A stretch of 64,000 nt of DNA from APNM01 sp040361335 (GCF_040361335.1 NZ_APNM01000004.1:62001-126000), one strand, 5' to 3'. Positions 41,929 to 50,287 are shown, counted from the stretch's first letter. The notes: generated by a model from the letters alone, not told the origin. Made by a program: numbers and translations.

Positions 41929-42939
41929 TCAAGGCAATAGCACGGCGGCCCCGGTGAAGCGGCCGGCGCGCAGGTCGTCGAGGGCGTCGTTGGCGCGGGC
42001 CAGCGGATAGGTCAGCGTTCGGGTGTCGATCGTGGCCTGGGCGGCGGCGTCCATGAGGGCATGGCCGTCCTCGCGGGTGAGATTGGCGACCGAGCGCACG
42101 AGGCGCTCCTCCCAGAGCAACCGATAGGGAAAGGACGGGATGTCGCTCATGTGGATACCGCCGCAGACCACCGCCCCGCCCTTGTCCACCGCCCGCAGGG
42201 CGGCGGGCACCAGCGGGCCGACGGGGGCGAAGATCAACGCCGCGTCCAGCGGCTCCGGCGGCATCGTGTCGGAACCGCCGGCCCAGACGCAGCCGAGCTC
42301 GCGGGCGAAGGCCTGGCCCGCGTCGTCTCCCGGCCGGGTGAAGGCATAGACCCGAACGCCCTGACTCGCGGCAAGTTGCGCCACCAGGTGCCCGGCGGCG
42401 CCGAAGCCGTAGATCCCCAGCCGCTCGACAGGCTCGCCGGCCATGCGGTAGGTGCGATAGCCGATCAGGCCGGCGCAGAGCAGCGGCGCGGCGGCGACGT
42501 CGCCGTACGCCTCCGGTAGCGCCAGACAGTAGCGGGCATCGGCCAGGGTGTACTCGGCGTAGCCGCCGTCCCGCGTATAGCCGGTGTAGACGGCGGCGTC
42601 GCACAGGTTCTCGCGGCCGCGCCGGCAGTAGCGGCAGGTGCCGCAGCTACCGCCCAACCAGGGCACGCCCACGCGGTCGCCGACCCGGAAATCGCTCACG
42701 TCGCCGCCCGCGGCGGCGACCCGGCCCACGATCTCGTGCCCCGGCACCAGCGGCAGCACGGGTTCGGTCAACTCGCCGTCGACCACGTGCAGGTCGGTGC
42801 GGCAGACGCCGCAGGCCGCCACCCGGATCAGGACATCCCGCGGCCCCGGCTCGGGCAACGGCAGCTCGCGCTCGCGCAGGGGCTCGCCCACCCGCTCCAG
42901 GACCATCGCGCGCATGTTTTGCGGAAGATCGCTCATCAC
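41929..42939 (-). CDS. Zinc-dependent alcohol dehydrogenase
   Basis: 336-residue MDR protein. Catalytic zinc ligands: CGVCRTDLHVV and GHE (LVPGHEIVGRV); the structural zinc lobe shows CGTCRYCRRGRENLC. The NAD(P)-binding motif reads GIYGFGAAGHLVAQLA. Substrates are unknown; alcohol oxidation or aldehyde reduction is expected. Two Met codons open the frame (MMSDLPQNM). A 99-bp divergent region separates it from the phosphoesterase. Confidence 0.92.
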   Translation of the reverse strand: MMSDLPQNMRAMVLERVGEPLRERELPLPEPGPRDVLIRVAACGVCRTDLHVVDGELTEPVLPLVPGHEIVGRVAAAGGDVSDFRVGDRVGVPWLGGSCGTCRYCRRGRENLCDAAVYTGYTRDGGYAEYTLADARYCLALPEAYGDVAAAPLLCAGLIGYRTYRMAGEPVERLGIYGFGAAGHLVAQLAASQGVRVYAFTRPGDDAGQAFARELGCVWAGGSDTMPPEPLDAALIFAPVGPLVPAALRAVDKGGAVVCGGIHMSDIPSFPYRLLWEERLVRSVANLTREDGHALMDAAAQATIDTRTLTYPLARANDALDDLRAGRFTGAAVLLP

Positions 42940-43038
42940 CGTTGCGGCCCCATCAAGACTCCGGTATCGATTCTAACGCCGGACGGCGATCCGCCGCTTT
43001 CGTTTGCCAACGCCGCACGCAACCCTTAGAAAGGGCGC

Positions 43039-43923
43039 ATGCGCTTCGCGGTCATCGGCGACATCCACGGCTTCTGGGACGAACGCGACACCGCGTTCTT
43101 CGAAGCCTCCGACTACGACGCCCTGCTGTTCGTGGGCGACCTGCCGCGCCTGGCCAACCACCGCGAGGTGGCGGGCGAACTGGCGCGGCTGACCAAGCCC
43201 GCCTGGCTGATGCCCGGCAACCATGACGGCGTGACCGCGCCGCAGCTCCTGGCCGAGATCAAGGGCTGGCACCTGCTGCGCCGGCTGACGGCGATCGGCA
43301 TGACCCGGCGCGTCCGCCGCCTGGAGACCGCCATCGGCAACGTCCGCCTGACCGGCTACGCGCTGCACGACCTGGGCGACGGTCTCGGCATGCTGGCCGC
43401 GCGGCCTCATGCCATGGGACCGGACAAGTTCTACTACGGCCACTACATGCGGCGCCGTTTCGGAATCCGGGGCTACCACGACAGCGCCGACCTGCTGCGG
43501 CGGCTGGTCGACGACGCCCCCGAGGACCTGATCGTGCTCGCGCACAACGGACCGGCGGGCCTCGGCGACGCACCCGAGGACCCCTGGGGCTGCGATTTCT
43601 CGGACGAATTCGGCGACTTCGGCGACCCCGACCTGGAGGCGGCCCTCGAACACGCGCGAGACAGCGGCCGGCGGGTGCACGCGCTGGTGGCCGGCCACAT
43701 GCACCACCAACGCAAGCGCGGCGGCGGCCGCCGCACCTCGGCGCGGCGTCACGACACGCTCTATGTCAACGCCGCCAGCGTGCCGCGCATCCGCGACGGC
43801 GGCGCGCGCCGGCACCACGTGGCGCTCACCGTGGACACCGACGGGGCCCGCGCCGAGACCGTGATCGTGAACGCCGACGGCGATGTGGTCGAACGCACGC
43901 CGCTGCCGGAAGAAAGTCCTTGA
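43039..43923 (+). CDS. Metallophosphoesterase, TIGR04168 type
   Basis: 294 residues of the calcineurin-like family with all metal motifs in order: VIGDIHGFWDERD, LFVGDLPR, MPGNHDG, VLAHNGPAGLG and LVAGHMHH. The family is common in cyanobacteria and plastids as well as proteobacteria; the physiological substrate is unknown. It is followed by the tRNA-Gly genes 60 nt further on. Confidence 0.87.
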   Translation: MRFAVIGDIHGFWDERDTAFFEASDYDALLFVGDLPRLANHREVAGELARLTKPAWLMPGNHDGVTAPQLLAEIKGWHLLRRLTAIGMTRRVRRLETAIGNVRLTGYALHDLGDGLGMLAARPHAMGPDKFYYGHYMRRRFGIRGYHDSADLLRRLVDDAPEDLIVLAHNGPAGLGDAPEDPWGCDFSDEFGDFGDPDLEAALEHARDSGRRVHALVAGHMHHQRKRGGGRRTSARRHDTLYVNAASVPRIRDGGARRHHVALTVDTDGARAETVIVNADGDVVERTPLPEESP

Positions 43924-43982
43924 ATTATCCCCCGGTTTGCCGTTATCTATAGCGGTGTGGAACGGGGCGCCGGAGCCCCGAG

Positions 43983-44058
43983 GCGGCGGTAGCTCAGCCG
44001 GTAGAGCGCAACCTTGCCAAGGTTGAGGTCGCCGGTTCGAATCCGGTCCGCCGCTCCA
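43983..44058 (+). tRNA. tRNA-Gly (GCC)
   Basis: 76 nt with encoded CCA. Acceptor GCGGCGG pairs with CCGCCGC; D-loop AGCTCAGCCGGTAGAGC; anticodon stem CAACC/GGTTG with loop TTGCCAA (anticodon GCC); T-arm GCCGG-TTCGAAT-CCGGT. A likely promoter precedes it (TTGCCGTTATCTATAGCGG near 43935), and a short GGGGC/GCCCC hairpin lies in the leader. Confidence 0.95.
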
Positions 44059-44095
44059 GTTCCCTCCCCGTCCGTCCGGCGGACGGGCGCGATGC

Positions 44096-44171
44096 GCGGC
44101 GATAGCTCAGTTGGTAGAGCGCAACCCTCCCAAGGTTGAGGTCGCGGGTTCGACTCCCGTTCGCCGCTCCA
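44096..44171 (+). tRNA. tRNA-Gly (TCC)
   Basis: 76 nt with encoded CCA. Acceptor GCGGCGA pairs with TCGCCGC; anticodon stem CAACC/GGTTG with loop CTCCCAA (anticodon TCC); T-arm GCGGG-TTCGACT-CCCGT. It lies 37 nt after tRNA-Gly(GCC), so the two are probably one transcript. Its last 22 nt (TCGACTCCCGTTCGCCGCTCCA) are repeated downstream as the head of each unit of a tandem array. Confidence 0.95.
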
Positions 44172-44574
44172 ATCCCCCCTTGGTGGTCGGTTCGGCGTTC
44201 GTACGGGTCGCGGGTTGCGTGGACCTGGCGGTCCGCGTCCTTCGGATGCGCTCTTCAGCGCACCCGATGCGCTGGCGCGCATCGGTCGACTCCCGTTCGC
44301 CGCTCCAATCCCCCCTTGGTGGTCGGTTCGGCGTTCGTACGGGTCGCGGGTTGCGTGGACCTGGCGGTCCGCGTCCTTCGGATGCGCTCTTCAGCGCACC
44401 CGATGCGCTGGCGCGCATCGGTCGACTCCCGTTCGCCGCTCCAATCCCCCCTTGGTGGTCGGTTCGGCGTTCGTACGGGTCGCGGGTTGCGTGGACCTGG
44501 CGGTCCGCGTCCTTCGGATGCGCTCTTCAGCGCACCCGATGCGCTGGCGCGCATCGGTCGACTCCCGTTCGCCG
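44150..44574 (+). repeat. 136-bp tandem array carrying tRNA-Gly 3' ends
   Basis: Three units of 136 bp start at 44150, 44286 and 44422, with a 17-nt remnant at 44558-44574. They look identical throughout. Each begins with the last 22 nt of tRNA-Gly(TCC), including CCA; the first one is the tRNA's own 3' end. Each unit also contains three perfect hairpins: GGACC-TGGC-GGTCC, TGCGCT-CTTC-AGCGCA and GATGCGC-TGGC-GCGCATC. The unit is not a multiple of three, so frames rotate between copies and coding is unlikely. The layout parallels the tyrT (rtT) repeats of E. coli. Confidence 0.92.
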
Positions 44575-44620
44575 AGCTATTCCCGACCGCCAGCCCTCGA
44601 ACAGCCTCGGTATTTACATT

Positions 44621-44645
44621 TTGTACAATCAAGTACAATTTGTAC
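44621..44645. promoter_or_regulatory. Likely operator of the XRE antitoxin
   Basis: TTGTAC, 6 nt, GTACAA is a perfect inverted repeat at 44621-44638, followed by a further half-site TTTGTAC at 44639-44645. It sits 23 nt before the XRE start in an AT-rich stretch, as expected for autoregulation of a toxin-antitoxin operon. Confidence 0.6.
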
Positions 44646-44667
44646 CCGATACAAGAGTTGACTGACC

Positions 44668-45180
44668 ATGCGTTGGCACGAGACGGCAAAAAGACTGGTC
44701 GACGAGGCCGGCATCCCGCGCACGGCCCTGATGACCGTGCTGGGCGTGCGCACGCCCGCGGCGGTCAGCCATTACCTGAACGGGCGCCGCCAGCCCTCCC
44801 CGGATCAACTCAAGGCGCTGGCGGATGCACTCGGTGTCCACATCGACGACTTCTTCGCAACCGGCCCGACCGCCCACGCGCCGTCCGCGGCCCTGGCGGA
44901 GCGGTTGCGCGCGCATTCGGAGCGGCCGTCCACCATCTCCGCTCTACGGCGCCGTTATGCCTGGTCGAATCCGGAAGGCGTCGCCGAGACCGCCCTGATC
45001 CGCAACGTACTCGCCGCCGGCCGCTTCGATGACATCCTGGCGCTGGCCACGGCCTTAGGCCTCGACCGCATCGAGGCGATTGCCGGCAACGATGCCGATT
45101 TGGCCGCGCGGCCACGGCTGGCCCGGCTACTCGGCAATATCCGGGCAGGCTACGAACGGGCATGTTCCCATGCGTCTTGA
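44668..45180 (+). CDS. XRE-family regulator, antitoxin partner of AbiEii-type toxin
   Basis: 170 residues. The N-terminal 65 residues form an HTH (TALMTVLGVRTPAAVSHYLNGRRQPSPDQLKALADALGV). The C-terminal half (ISALRRRYAWSNPEGVAETALIRNVLAAGRFDDILALATALGLDRIE) is an all-helical domain probably for toxin neutralisation. It overlaps the next gene by 11 nt and is preceded by TTGTAC palindromes. The pair is best read as a type IV-like toxin-antitoxin or abortive-infection module. Confidence 0.82.
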   Translation: MRWHETAKRLVDEAGIPRTALMTVLGVRTPAAVSHYLNGRRQPSPDQLKALADALGVHIDDFFATGPTAHAPSAALAERLRAHSERPSTISALRRRYAWSNPEGVAETALIRNVLAAGRFDDILALATALGLDRIEAIAGNDADLAARPRLARLLGNIRAGYERACSHAS

Positions 45181-45913
45181 CGCCCTTTCTCAGGCCACGC
45201 GCGACCTGTTCGAGTACGCCGCCGGCTCTCCCGAGCTGGCGCCATTCACGCTGGTCGGCGGCAGCGCCCTCGCCCTGCAGATAGGTCACCGGCGTAGCAT
45301 GGACCTGGATTTCGCGGTCTTCACGGACACGTTGCCCGAGCCGGACATTGACCGCTGGATCGAACGTCTGCGCCAGGCCGGGGTCGCGGCCGACGACCTG
45401 ACCGACATCGAGGCCGCCAGCCGCTTTCGGATCAATACCGGCAAGCCGCTTTCGCGTTTCGCGCGCGATTACGAGATCGCGGGCGTGCGGGTCACTTTCT
45501 TCGTCCAGGGCCGGAACGAGGCACAGCGTCGTTTCTACCGGGATGCCGACGTCCTGCACGGCAGCAGCCGCAGCTTCGGCATCCTGGGACTGGACGGCCT
45601 CAAGGTCGCCAAGACCCTGGTGCTGGCGGACCGGGCGCGCTCCAGGGACCTGTTCGACCTGATGGTGCTACTGCGGGACCACGGCCTGACCGTGGATCGG
45701 ATGGCCCGGATCGTGCGGACGCTCGGCCACAATAACGATCTCGAGCACTATATCGCTGTCATGTGCGGCGATATCCCTCTGGATGCGGGGGACGAGGGCC
45801 TCCACCCGACCGGCACCGCCATCGCGATCAACGATATCCACGCCGAGTTGCGGCGATACATCGACGCATGGCAAATCGAGCGGGCGAGCGAAGCCCCCTG
45901 GCGCCACGAATAG
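45170..45913 (+). CDS. Nucleotidyltransferase AbiEii/AbiGii-type toxin
   Basis: 247 residues. The nucleotidyltransferase core GGSALALQIGHRRSMDLDFAVF gives the GGS motif and the D-x-D metal pair; the third acidic position follows in the strand VRVTFFV. The helical C-terminus (GLDGLKVAKTLVLADRARSRDLFDLMVLLRD) is typical of AbiEii. Relatives transfer nucleotides to tRNA 3' ends or stop growth upon phage infection. The ATG at 45170 overlaps the XRE gene. It lies directly after the tRNA-Gly array. Confidence 0.82.
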   Translation: MRLDALSQATRDLFEYAAGSPELAPFTLVGGSALALQIGHRRSMDLDFAVFTDTLPEPDIDRWIERLRQAGVAADDLTDIEAASRFRINTGKPLSRFARDYEIAGVRVTFFVQGRNEAQRRFYRDADVLHGSSRSFGILGLDGLKVAKTLVLADRARSRDLFDLMVLLRDHGLTVDRMARIVRTLGHNNDLEHYIAVMCGDIPLDAGDEGLHPTGTAIAINDIHAELRRYIDAWQIERASEAPWRHE

Positions 45914-46168
45914 CGAATAAAATCCAGGCCGGCTCCCGGCATGCTCTTCCATCGGCCCGCAGCCTCGCTGCGAAGCGATCCGGCACAGCGACTACGGTTC
46001 ACCACGGCACTTGTGAGGCCAATCGCCGCCAGGCGGGCCACAACCGAAAAACCATGCCGCTTTCAGCTACCATGCGGATATGATCTAGGCCAGGGACTTC
46101 AGAAGACCCGCCCGCCACACCTGAACGGCGGAAGCGGGCTTGACCGCCTCAGTTGAGGAGAACGCGTC

Positions 46169-47302
46169 TTGATCGGCGACCGCAATGTCCTGGTGATTTA
46201 CGACGAGCGCATGCTCGGCCACCGGCCCGAGGCGCAGGAGCCCTTCCTCCCGAGCCGCCTCAACAAGAGGCTCAAGGGGCTGCTGGAGGGGCTTGGCCTG
46301 CAGGCCACGTGGAGTTATCCCGAACATCCCGGCCGGATCACCGCCGTGTACGAGCTGCTGCAGTCGCAGCCGGTACCGGGCGTACGGTTCGAGCCCGGCG
46401 TGGCCGCCACGGAAGCGCAGCTCGCCAGCGTGCATACCTTGTCCTATATCCGCGACATCTACGAGTTGCGGGGCAAGCAGGCCTGGCTCGATATCGACAC
46501 GACCGCCGTGTCGGCGGGCAGCGTGGAAGCCGCCGAGGTCGCCGCGGGGTCCGGCATCGCCGCGGTGGACGCGGTCTTCGAGAAGCGCGCCGACGCCGCA
46601 TTCGTCCTGTGCCGCCCCCCGGGGCATCATGCCAATGCGGTACGGGCACGCGGCTTCTGCCTGTTCAACAACATCGCGGTGGCGGCGGCGCACGCGGAAT
46701 CCCGCTGGGATTGCGAGCGCATCCTGATCATCGACTGGGACGCCCATCACGGCAACGGCACCCAGGATATCTTCACCGCCAACAGCAGCGTGCTGTTCTT
46801 CGACACCCACCGCGCCGCGCCTTTCTACCCCGGCACCGGCGACCTGACCGAGACCGGCGAGGGCTTGGGCGAGGGCACCACCATCAACGTCCCGCTGCCC
46901 GAACAGACCGGCGACCGGGCCATTCTCAAGGCGTTCAACGAGATCCTCGTGCCGGCGGCGGAATGGTTCAAGCCCGACCTCGTCCTGGTGTCCGCCGGCA
47001 TGGACGCCCACTACACCGAATTGTGCTTGAACATGAGTTTCAACGGCTTCAGCGCCATGACCGGGGTCGTGCAGCAAATCGCGGACCGCTATTGCGACGG
47101 GCGTCTCGTCATGATGCTCGAAGGGGGCTACAACCCGGCCACGCTGGCGCAAGCCACGCGCACGGTGCTCGAGGTGATGGCGGGGGCGGAACCCGCGACG
47201 CCGGATGACCCGGGGATGCCGGAGGTGGCGCACGCCATCGACTATCACCGGGACGCTTTCCAGGAAGCCGGCGATCCGGGGGACGACCGGGACACGCCGT
47301 GA
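46169..47302 (+). CDS. Histone-deacetylase superfamily (acetylpolyamine amidohydrolase-like)
   Basis: 377 residues. The zinc hydrolase motifs are intact: RPPGHHANAVRARGFCLFNNIAVAA (His pair), DWDAHHGNGTQD (zinc Asp and His), SAGMDAHY (zinc Asp) and LEGGYNPATLA. Bacterial members deacetylate acetylpolyamines or other small acetylated amines. A TTG start is chosen at 46169, preceded by GAGGAGAACGCG. The neighbouring GNAT acetyltransferase 38 nt downstream suggests opposing acetylation and deacetylation of one substrate. Confidence 0.9.
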   Translation: MIGDRNVLVIYDERMLGHRPEAQEPFLPSRLNKRLKGLLEGLGLQATWSYPEHPGRITAVYELLQSQPVPGVRFEPGVAATEAQLASVHTLSYIRDIYELRGKQAWLDIDTTAVSAGSVEAAEVAAGSGIAAVDAVFEKRADAAFVLCRPPGHHANAVRARGFCLFNNIAVAAAHAESRWDCERILIIDWDAHHGNGTQDIFTANSSVLFFDTHRAAPFYPGTGDLTETGEGLGEGTTINVPLPEQTGDRAILKAFNEILVPAAEWFKPDLVLVSAGMDAHYTELCLNMSFNGFSAMTGVVQQIADRYCDGRLVMMLEGGYNPATLAQATRTVLEVMAGAEPATPDDPGMPEVAHAIDYHRDAFQEAGDPGDDRDTP

Positions 47303-47340
47303 ACCGACCGACACGAACGCCCCGGTAGCCGGGCCCGCCG

Positions 47341-47775
47341 ATGCCCATCACCCTGCGGGATATCACGCCGGCCAACTGGCAGCAGTGCATCGGCCTGGAG
47401 CCGGCGCCGGCGCAAGCCCACCGGATCGCCTCCAACCTTTACTCGCTTGCCGAAGCCTACGTCGAACCCCGACTCCGGCCCCGGGCGATATACCTCGGCA
47501 GACGGATGATCGGTTTCGTCATGTACGAGTTCGACGCCGAGAACGACTGTTACTGGATACCCCGTTTCATGATAGATGCCCGCTGCCAGGGGCGGGGCTA
47601 CGGCAAACGCGCGCTCCAGGCCGTGATCGCGGCGCTCCGCGACCAACGGCCGGACGCGCCGATCATGCTCAGTATCACGCCGGACAATGCGATTGCGCGG
47701 CACTTGTATTCGAGCCTCGGCTTCGTGGCGACCGGTCACCGCAGGCACGGCGAGGAAGTCCTGCGACTCGGATAA
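47341..47775 (+). CDS. GNAT N-acetyltransferase
   Basis: 144 residues. Acetyl-CoA site: RFMIDARCQGRGYGKRALQAVIAAL (R-x2-G-x-G/A), then MLSITPDNAIARHLYSSLGFVATG. The N-terminal ITLRDITPANWQQCIGLEP and the FVMYE strand are like spermidine N-acetyltransferase (PaiA/BltD-type), so a polyamine substrate is plausible but not proven. Close to the HDAC-like gene and in the same direction. Confidence 0.85.
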   Translation: MPITLRDITPANWQQCIGLEPAPAQAHRIASNLYSLAEAYVEPRLRPRAIYLGRRMIGFVMYEFDAENDCYWIPRFMIDARCQGRGYGKRALQAVIAALRDQRPDAPIMLSITPDNAIARHLYSSLGFVATGHRRHGEEVLRLG

Positions 47776-47867
47776 CGTATCCGTGCCGGCGCAGGCACGT
47801 GTGGACACCGCGGCAATGCCGGCCTAGGCTCGATCGGTCCATCAATACGACACGATCCGGAGGCACG

Positions 47868-48875
47868 GTGACCCAGACGAACCGGCAATGGCTGCTTGCG
47901 CGGCGCCCGCGGGGCGCGGTATCCGACGACGATTTCAAGTTCGAGCACGGCGAGGTGCCCACGCCGGCCGACGGCGAGGTCGTGGTCCGGACCCGGTATA
48001 TCTCCATGGACCCGACCAACCGGGCCTGGATGAACGAACAGCCGACCTACATGGAACCGATCCCGCTGGGCGCGCCGATGCGGGCCTTCGTGATGGGCGA
48101 GGTCGTGGCATCCGCCAGCGACAAGTTCGCCGAGGGCGACAAGGTCACGGGCATCGGCGGCTGGTGCGACTACTTCAAGGCCCCGGCCGGAACCCTGAGC
48201 CGGCTCCCGGCGATCCCCGGCATCACGGGGAAGGAGGTCTTCGGCATCTACTCGATCGTCGGACCGACCGCGTATTTCGGCATGCACGACATCGGCCGGC
48301 CCAAGATCGGCGAGACCCTGGTGGTGTCGGGCGCGGCCGGCGCGGTCGGCTCGCTGGCCGGACAGTTCGGCAAGTTCTACGGCTGCCGGGTGATCGGCAT
48401 CGCCGGCGGCCGGGAGAAATGCGGCTGGGTCGTGAACGACTTCGGCATGGACGCGGCCATCGACTACAAGTCGGAGGACGTGGCCGCGCGCCTCGACGAG
48501 CTGTGCCCCGACGGCATCGACATCTACTTCGACAACGTCGGCGGGGACATCCTGGACGCGGCCCTCGCGCGCATGAACGTGTACGGCCGTATCGTCCAGT
48601 GCGGCGCGATATCGATGTACAACGCCGAGGGGCCGACACCGGGGCCGAGCAACTACCTCAACATCGTGATCCGGCGACTCACGGTGCAGGGCTTCGTGAT
48701 CCTGGATTACTTCGACCGCTACCCGGAGGCCTACCGGGCGTTGACCACGCTCCGGAAACAGGGCCGTCTGGAATGGAAATTCGACGAATTCGAGGGGCTC
48801 GACAACGCCCTGGACGCCCTGCGGTCACTGTTCACCGGCGGCAACACCGGCAAGGTGATCCTGGAGGTCGACTGA
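47868..48875 (+). CDS. NADP-dependent medium-chain reductase (zinc-free MDR)
   Basis: 335 residues, GTG start behind CCGGAGGCACG. Family features: RTRYISMDPTNRAWM near the N-terminus, the nucleotide site TLVVSGAAGAVGSLAGQFGKFYGCRVIGIAGG and the C-terminal FDNVGGDILDAALARM. It belongs to the prostaglandin/leukotriene B4 reductase (curcumin reductase-like) group of double-bond reductases. No zinc ligands are present. Ends in a strong hairpin shared with the convergent ompW gene. Confidence 0.9.
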   Translation: MTQTNRQWLLARRPRGAVSDDDFKFEHGEVPTPADGEVVVRTRYISMDPTNRAWMNEQPTYMEPIPLGAPMRAFVMGEVVASASDKFAEGDKVTGIGGWCDYFKAPAGTLSRLPAIPGITGKEVFGIYSIVGPTAYFGMHDIGRPKIGETLVVSGAAGAVGSLAGQFGKFYGCRVIGIAGGREKCGWVVNDFGMDAAIDYKSEDVAARLDELCPDGIDIYFDNVGGDILDAALARMNVYGRIVQCGAISMYNAEGPTPGPSNYLNIVIRRLTVQGFVILDYFDRYPEAYRALTTLRKQGRLEWKFDEFEGLDNALDALRSLFTGGNTGKVILEVD

Positions 48876-48890
48876 CGCCCGGCCGTAGCG

Positions 48891-48916
48891 TGCCGCGCCC
48901 CGTGCGGGGCGCGGCA
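48891..48916. terminator. Bidirectional terminator hairpin
   Basis: TGCCGCGCCCCG, loop TG, CGGGGCGCGGCA is a perfect 12-bp stem between the convergent MDR and ompW genes, followed by TTGT on the plus strand. The U-run is short, so termination is inferred from stem strength and position. Confidence 0.7.
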
Positions 48917-48953
48917 TTGTCGGGCGCGTCGATTCCCCGCGAGCCTCGCCGGC

Positions 48954-49592
48954 TCAGAAGGTCCGGCCCACGCCGACCATGAAGACCAGCGGGTTGATGG
49001 CGACGTCGAAGTCGTTGAAGGTCTCGACATCGGCCTCGGTCTCCAGGTCGATGTACCAGGCCGAGACATTGGCGAACCAATCCTGGTTCAGGTCCACGTC
49101 GACGCCCACGTTCAAGGCCAGGCCCACCGAATCCTCCAGCTCGATGTCGAGTCCGTCGAGGGCCCCGCGGGTCTGCTCGTCGAAGAACACCGTGTAATTC
49201 ACGCCGACGCCGGCATAGGGCCGGACCGAGGCGTGCGGCTGGAAGTAGTAGAGCAGCGACAGGGTGGGCGGCAACTGCTTGGTGGTCGCCACCGTGCCCG
49301 ACAACGAGCCCTTGCCCTCGATGTCGTGCTTGAACGGCGTCGCCGCCAGCAGATCGACCGACCAGTTGTCGGTGAGCATGTAGCCCACCGAGAAGCCCAG
49401 GGCCCAGGCGTCGTCGGCCTCCACCTTGGCACCGGCCACGCCCGGCACGCCGTCGCTGTCGTCGGTGGGATCGACATACGCCGGGCCGCCGCGCACGACC
49501 CAGTCGCCGGCCTCGAGCGCGCCGGCGGCACCGCCGAACGCCGTCAGCCCCCCCGCCGCCAGGGCGGCGATCAAATGCAGTTTCTTGGTCAT
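48954..49592 (-). CDS. ompW: OmpW family outer-membrane protein
   Basis: 212 residues: signal peptide (hydrophobic 8-24, ending AAGA), then an eight-stranded barrel with the OmpW pattern (DWVVRGGPAYVDP, TDNWSVDLLAATPFKHDI, YFQPHASVRPYAGVGVNYTVFF, and a C-terminal aromatic residue, GRTF). OmpW forms a hydrophobic channel; in several gammaproteobacteria it is induced by FNR under low oxygen, and a perfect FNR box is centred 77 nt upstream. Confidence 0.9.
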   Translation of the reverse strand: MTKKLHLIAALAAGGLTAFGGAAGALEAGDWVVRGGPAYVDPTDDSDGVPGVAGAKVEADDAWALGFSVGYMLTDNWSVDLLAATPFKHDIEGKGSLSGTVATTKQLPPTLSLLYYFQPHASVRPYAGVGVNYTVFFDEQTRGALDGLDIELEDSVGLALNVGVDVDLNQDWFANVSAWYIDLETEADVETFNDFDVAINPLVFMVGVGRTF

Positions 49593-49662
49593 CGGATTTC
49601 GTCCTTGCTCGCTGTGGTGGTGAATCCGGGGCGAACATTAGGGCCCGGCGCGGCCGCATGCT

Positions 49663-49676
49663 TTGATCCAGATCAA
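49663..49676. promoter_or_regulatory. FNR/ANR box between ompW and a K+ channel gene
   Basis: TTGATCCAGATCAA, an exact TTGAT-N4-ATCAA match, lies in the divergent region; it can serve either gene (centre 77 nt from the ompW start, 59 nt from the channel start). Confidence 0.8.
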
Positions 49677-49728
49677 GTCGGACATCCGGGACCTGCATGG
49701 GTTAGCCTGTGGCCGCAGGGAGACCGGC

Positions 49729-50154
49729 ATGATCGACACCTACATCCTCAACACCCTGATCGTGGCCATCGCGGTACTGGTCCACTACGAGATGCTGTAC
49801 CGCCTGGGGCGGGTGATCCCACGCCTGACCGTTCGCCACCGCGCGCGGGTGCTGATCGCCCTGTGCGGCGCCCTGGCCGCCCACATCGTCGAGGTCTGGA
49901 TCTTCGCGGCGGGCTATCATCTGACCCTGCATCTGGACGGTTACGGCCGCCTGGCGGGCAACTTCGACGGCACCTTCCTGGACTGCGTCTACTTTTCCTT
50001 CACCACCTACACCACCCTGGGCATCGGCGACATCCAGCCCGAAGGCGATATCCGCTTCCTGGCGGGCCTGGAGGGTCTGACCGGCTTCCTGCTGATCACC
50101 TGGACCGCCTCCTTCATGTTCATGGAGATGACCCGCTACTGGAAACGGCAGTAG
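49729..50154 (+). CDS. Small two-TM potassium-channel-like protein
   Basis: 141 residues: helix 1 at about 7-28, a middle helix at 41-62, the pore loop and a last helix at about 113-133. The pore sequence TTYTTLGIGDIQP (residues 92-104) corresponds to the selectivity filter TTVGYGD; the Tyr position is Ile and the Val is Leu. The ATG at 49729 follows GGGAGACCGGC. Such channels may conduct K+ or be non-selective. Divergent from ompW across a shared FNR box, so it may serve adaptation to low oxygen. Confidence 0.75.
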   Translation: MIDTYILNTLIVAIAVLVHYEMLYRLGRVIPRLTVRHRARVLIALCGALAAHIVEVWIFAAGYHLTLHLDGYGRLAGNFDGTFLDCVYFSFTTYTTLGIGDIQPEGDIRFLAGLEGLTGFLLITWTASFMFMEMTRYWKRQ

Positions 50155-50287
50155 GACGCCGCCGAAACGCGCCGTCCCATCACGGGACCGGGAGATCCCG
50201 CGTCGATCAAGCATCCGAGCACCTCCTCGGACGCGGCCGAGGCCGGGCCCGCACCGCACGCCCTACCGGGCCTTCGTGCACCGGTAT

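Noticed and set aside
44150..44574. CRISPR array
   Set aside because: Units are contiguous 136-bp repeats without spacers, each led by a tRNA 3' end; no cas genes are nearby.
44136..45032. Long Arg-rich ORF (298 codons) across the tRNA repeats
   Set aside because: It runs from inside the tRNA into the XRE gene in another frame, and the 136-bp unit shifts frame at each copy; a real gene would not follow the tRNA and TA boundaries. The E. coli tyrT repeats also have Arg-rich ORFs, but evidence here is lacking.
44172..46168. Integrase or phage genes beside the tRNA locus
   Set aside because: No integrase, recombinase or phage protein is visible up to the HDAC-like gene, so an active integrative element is not supported.
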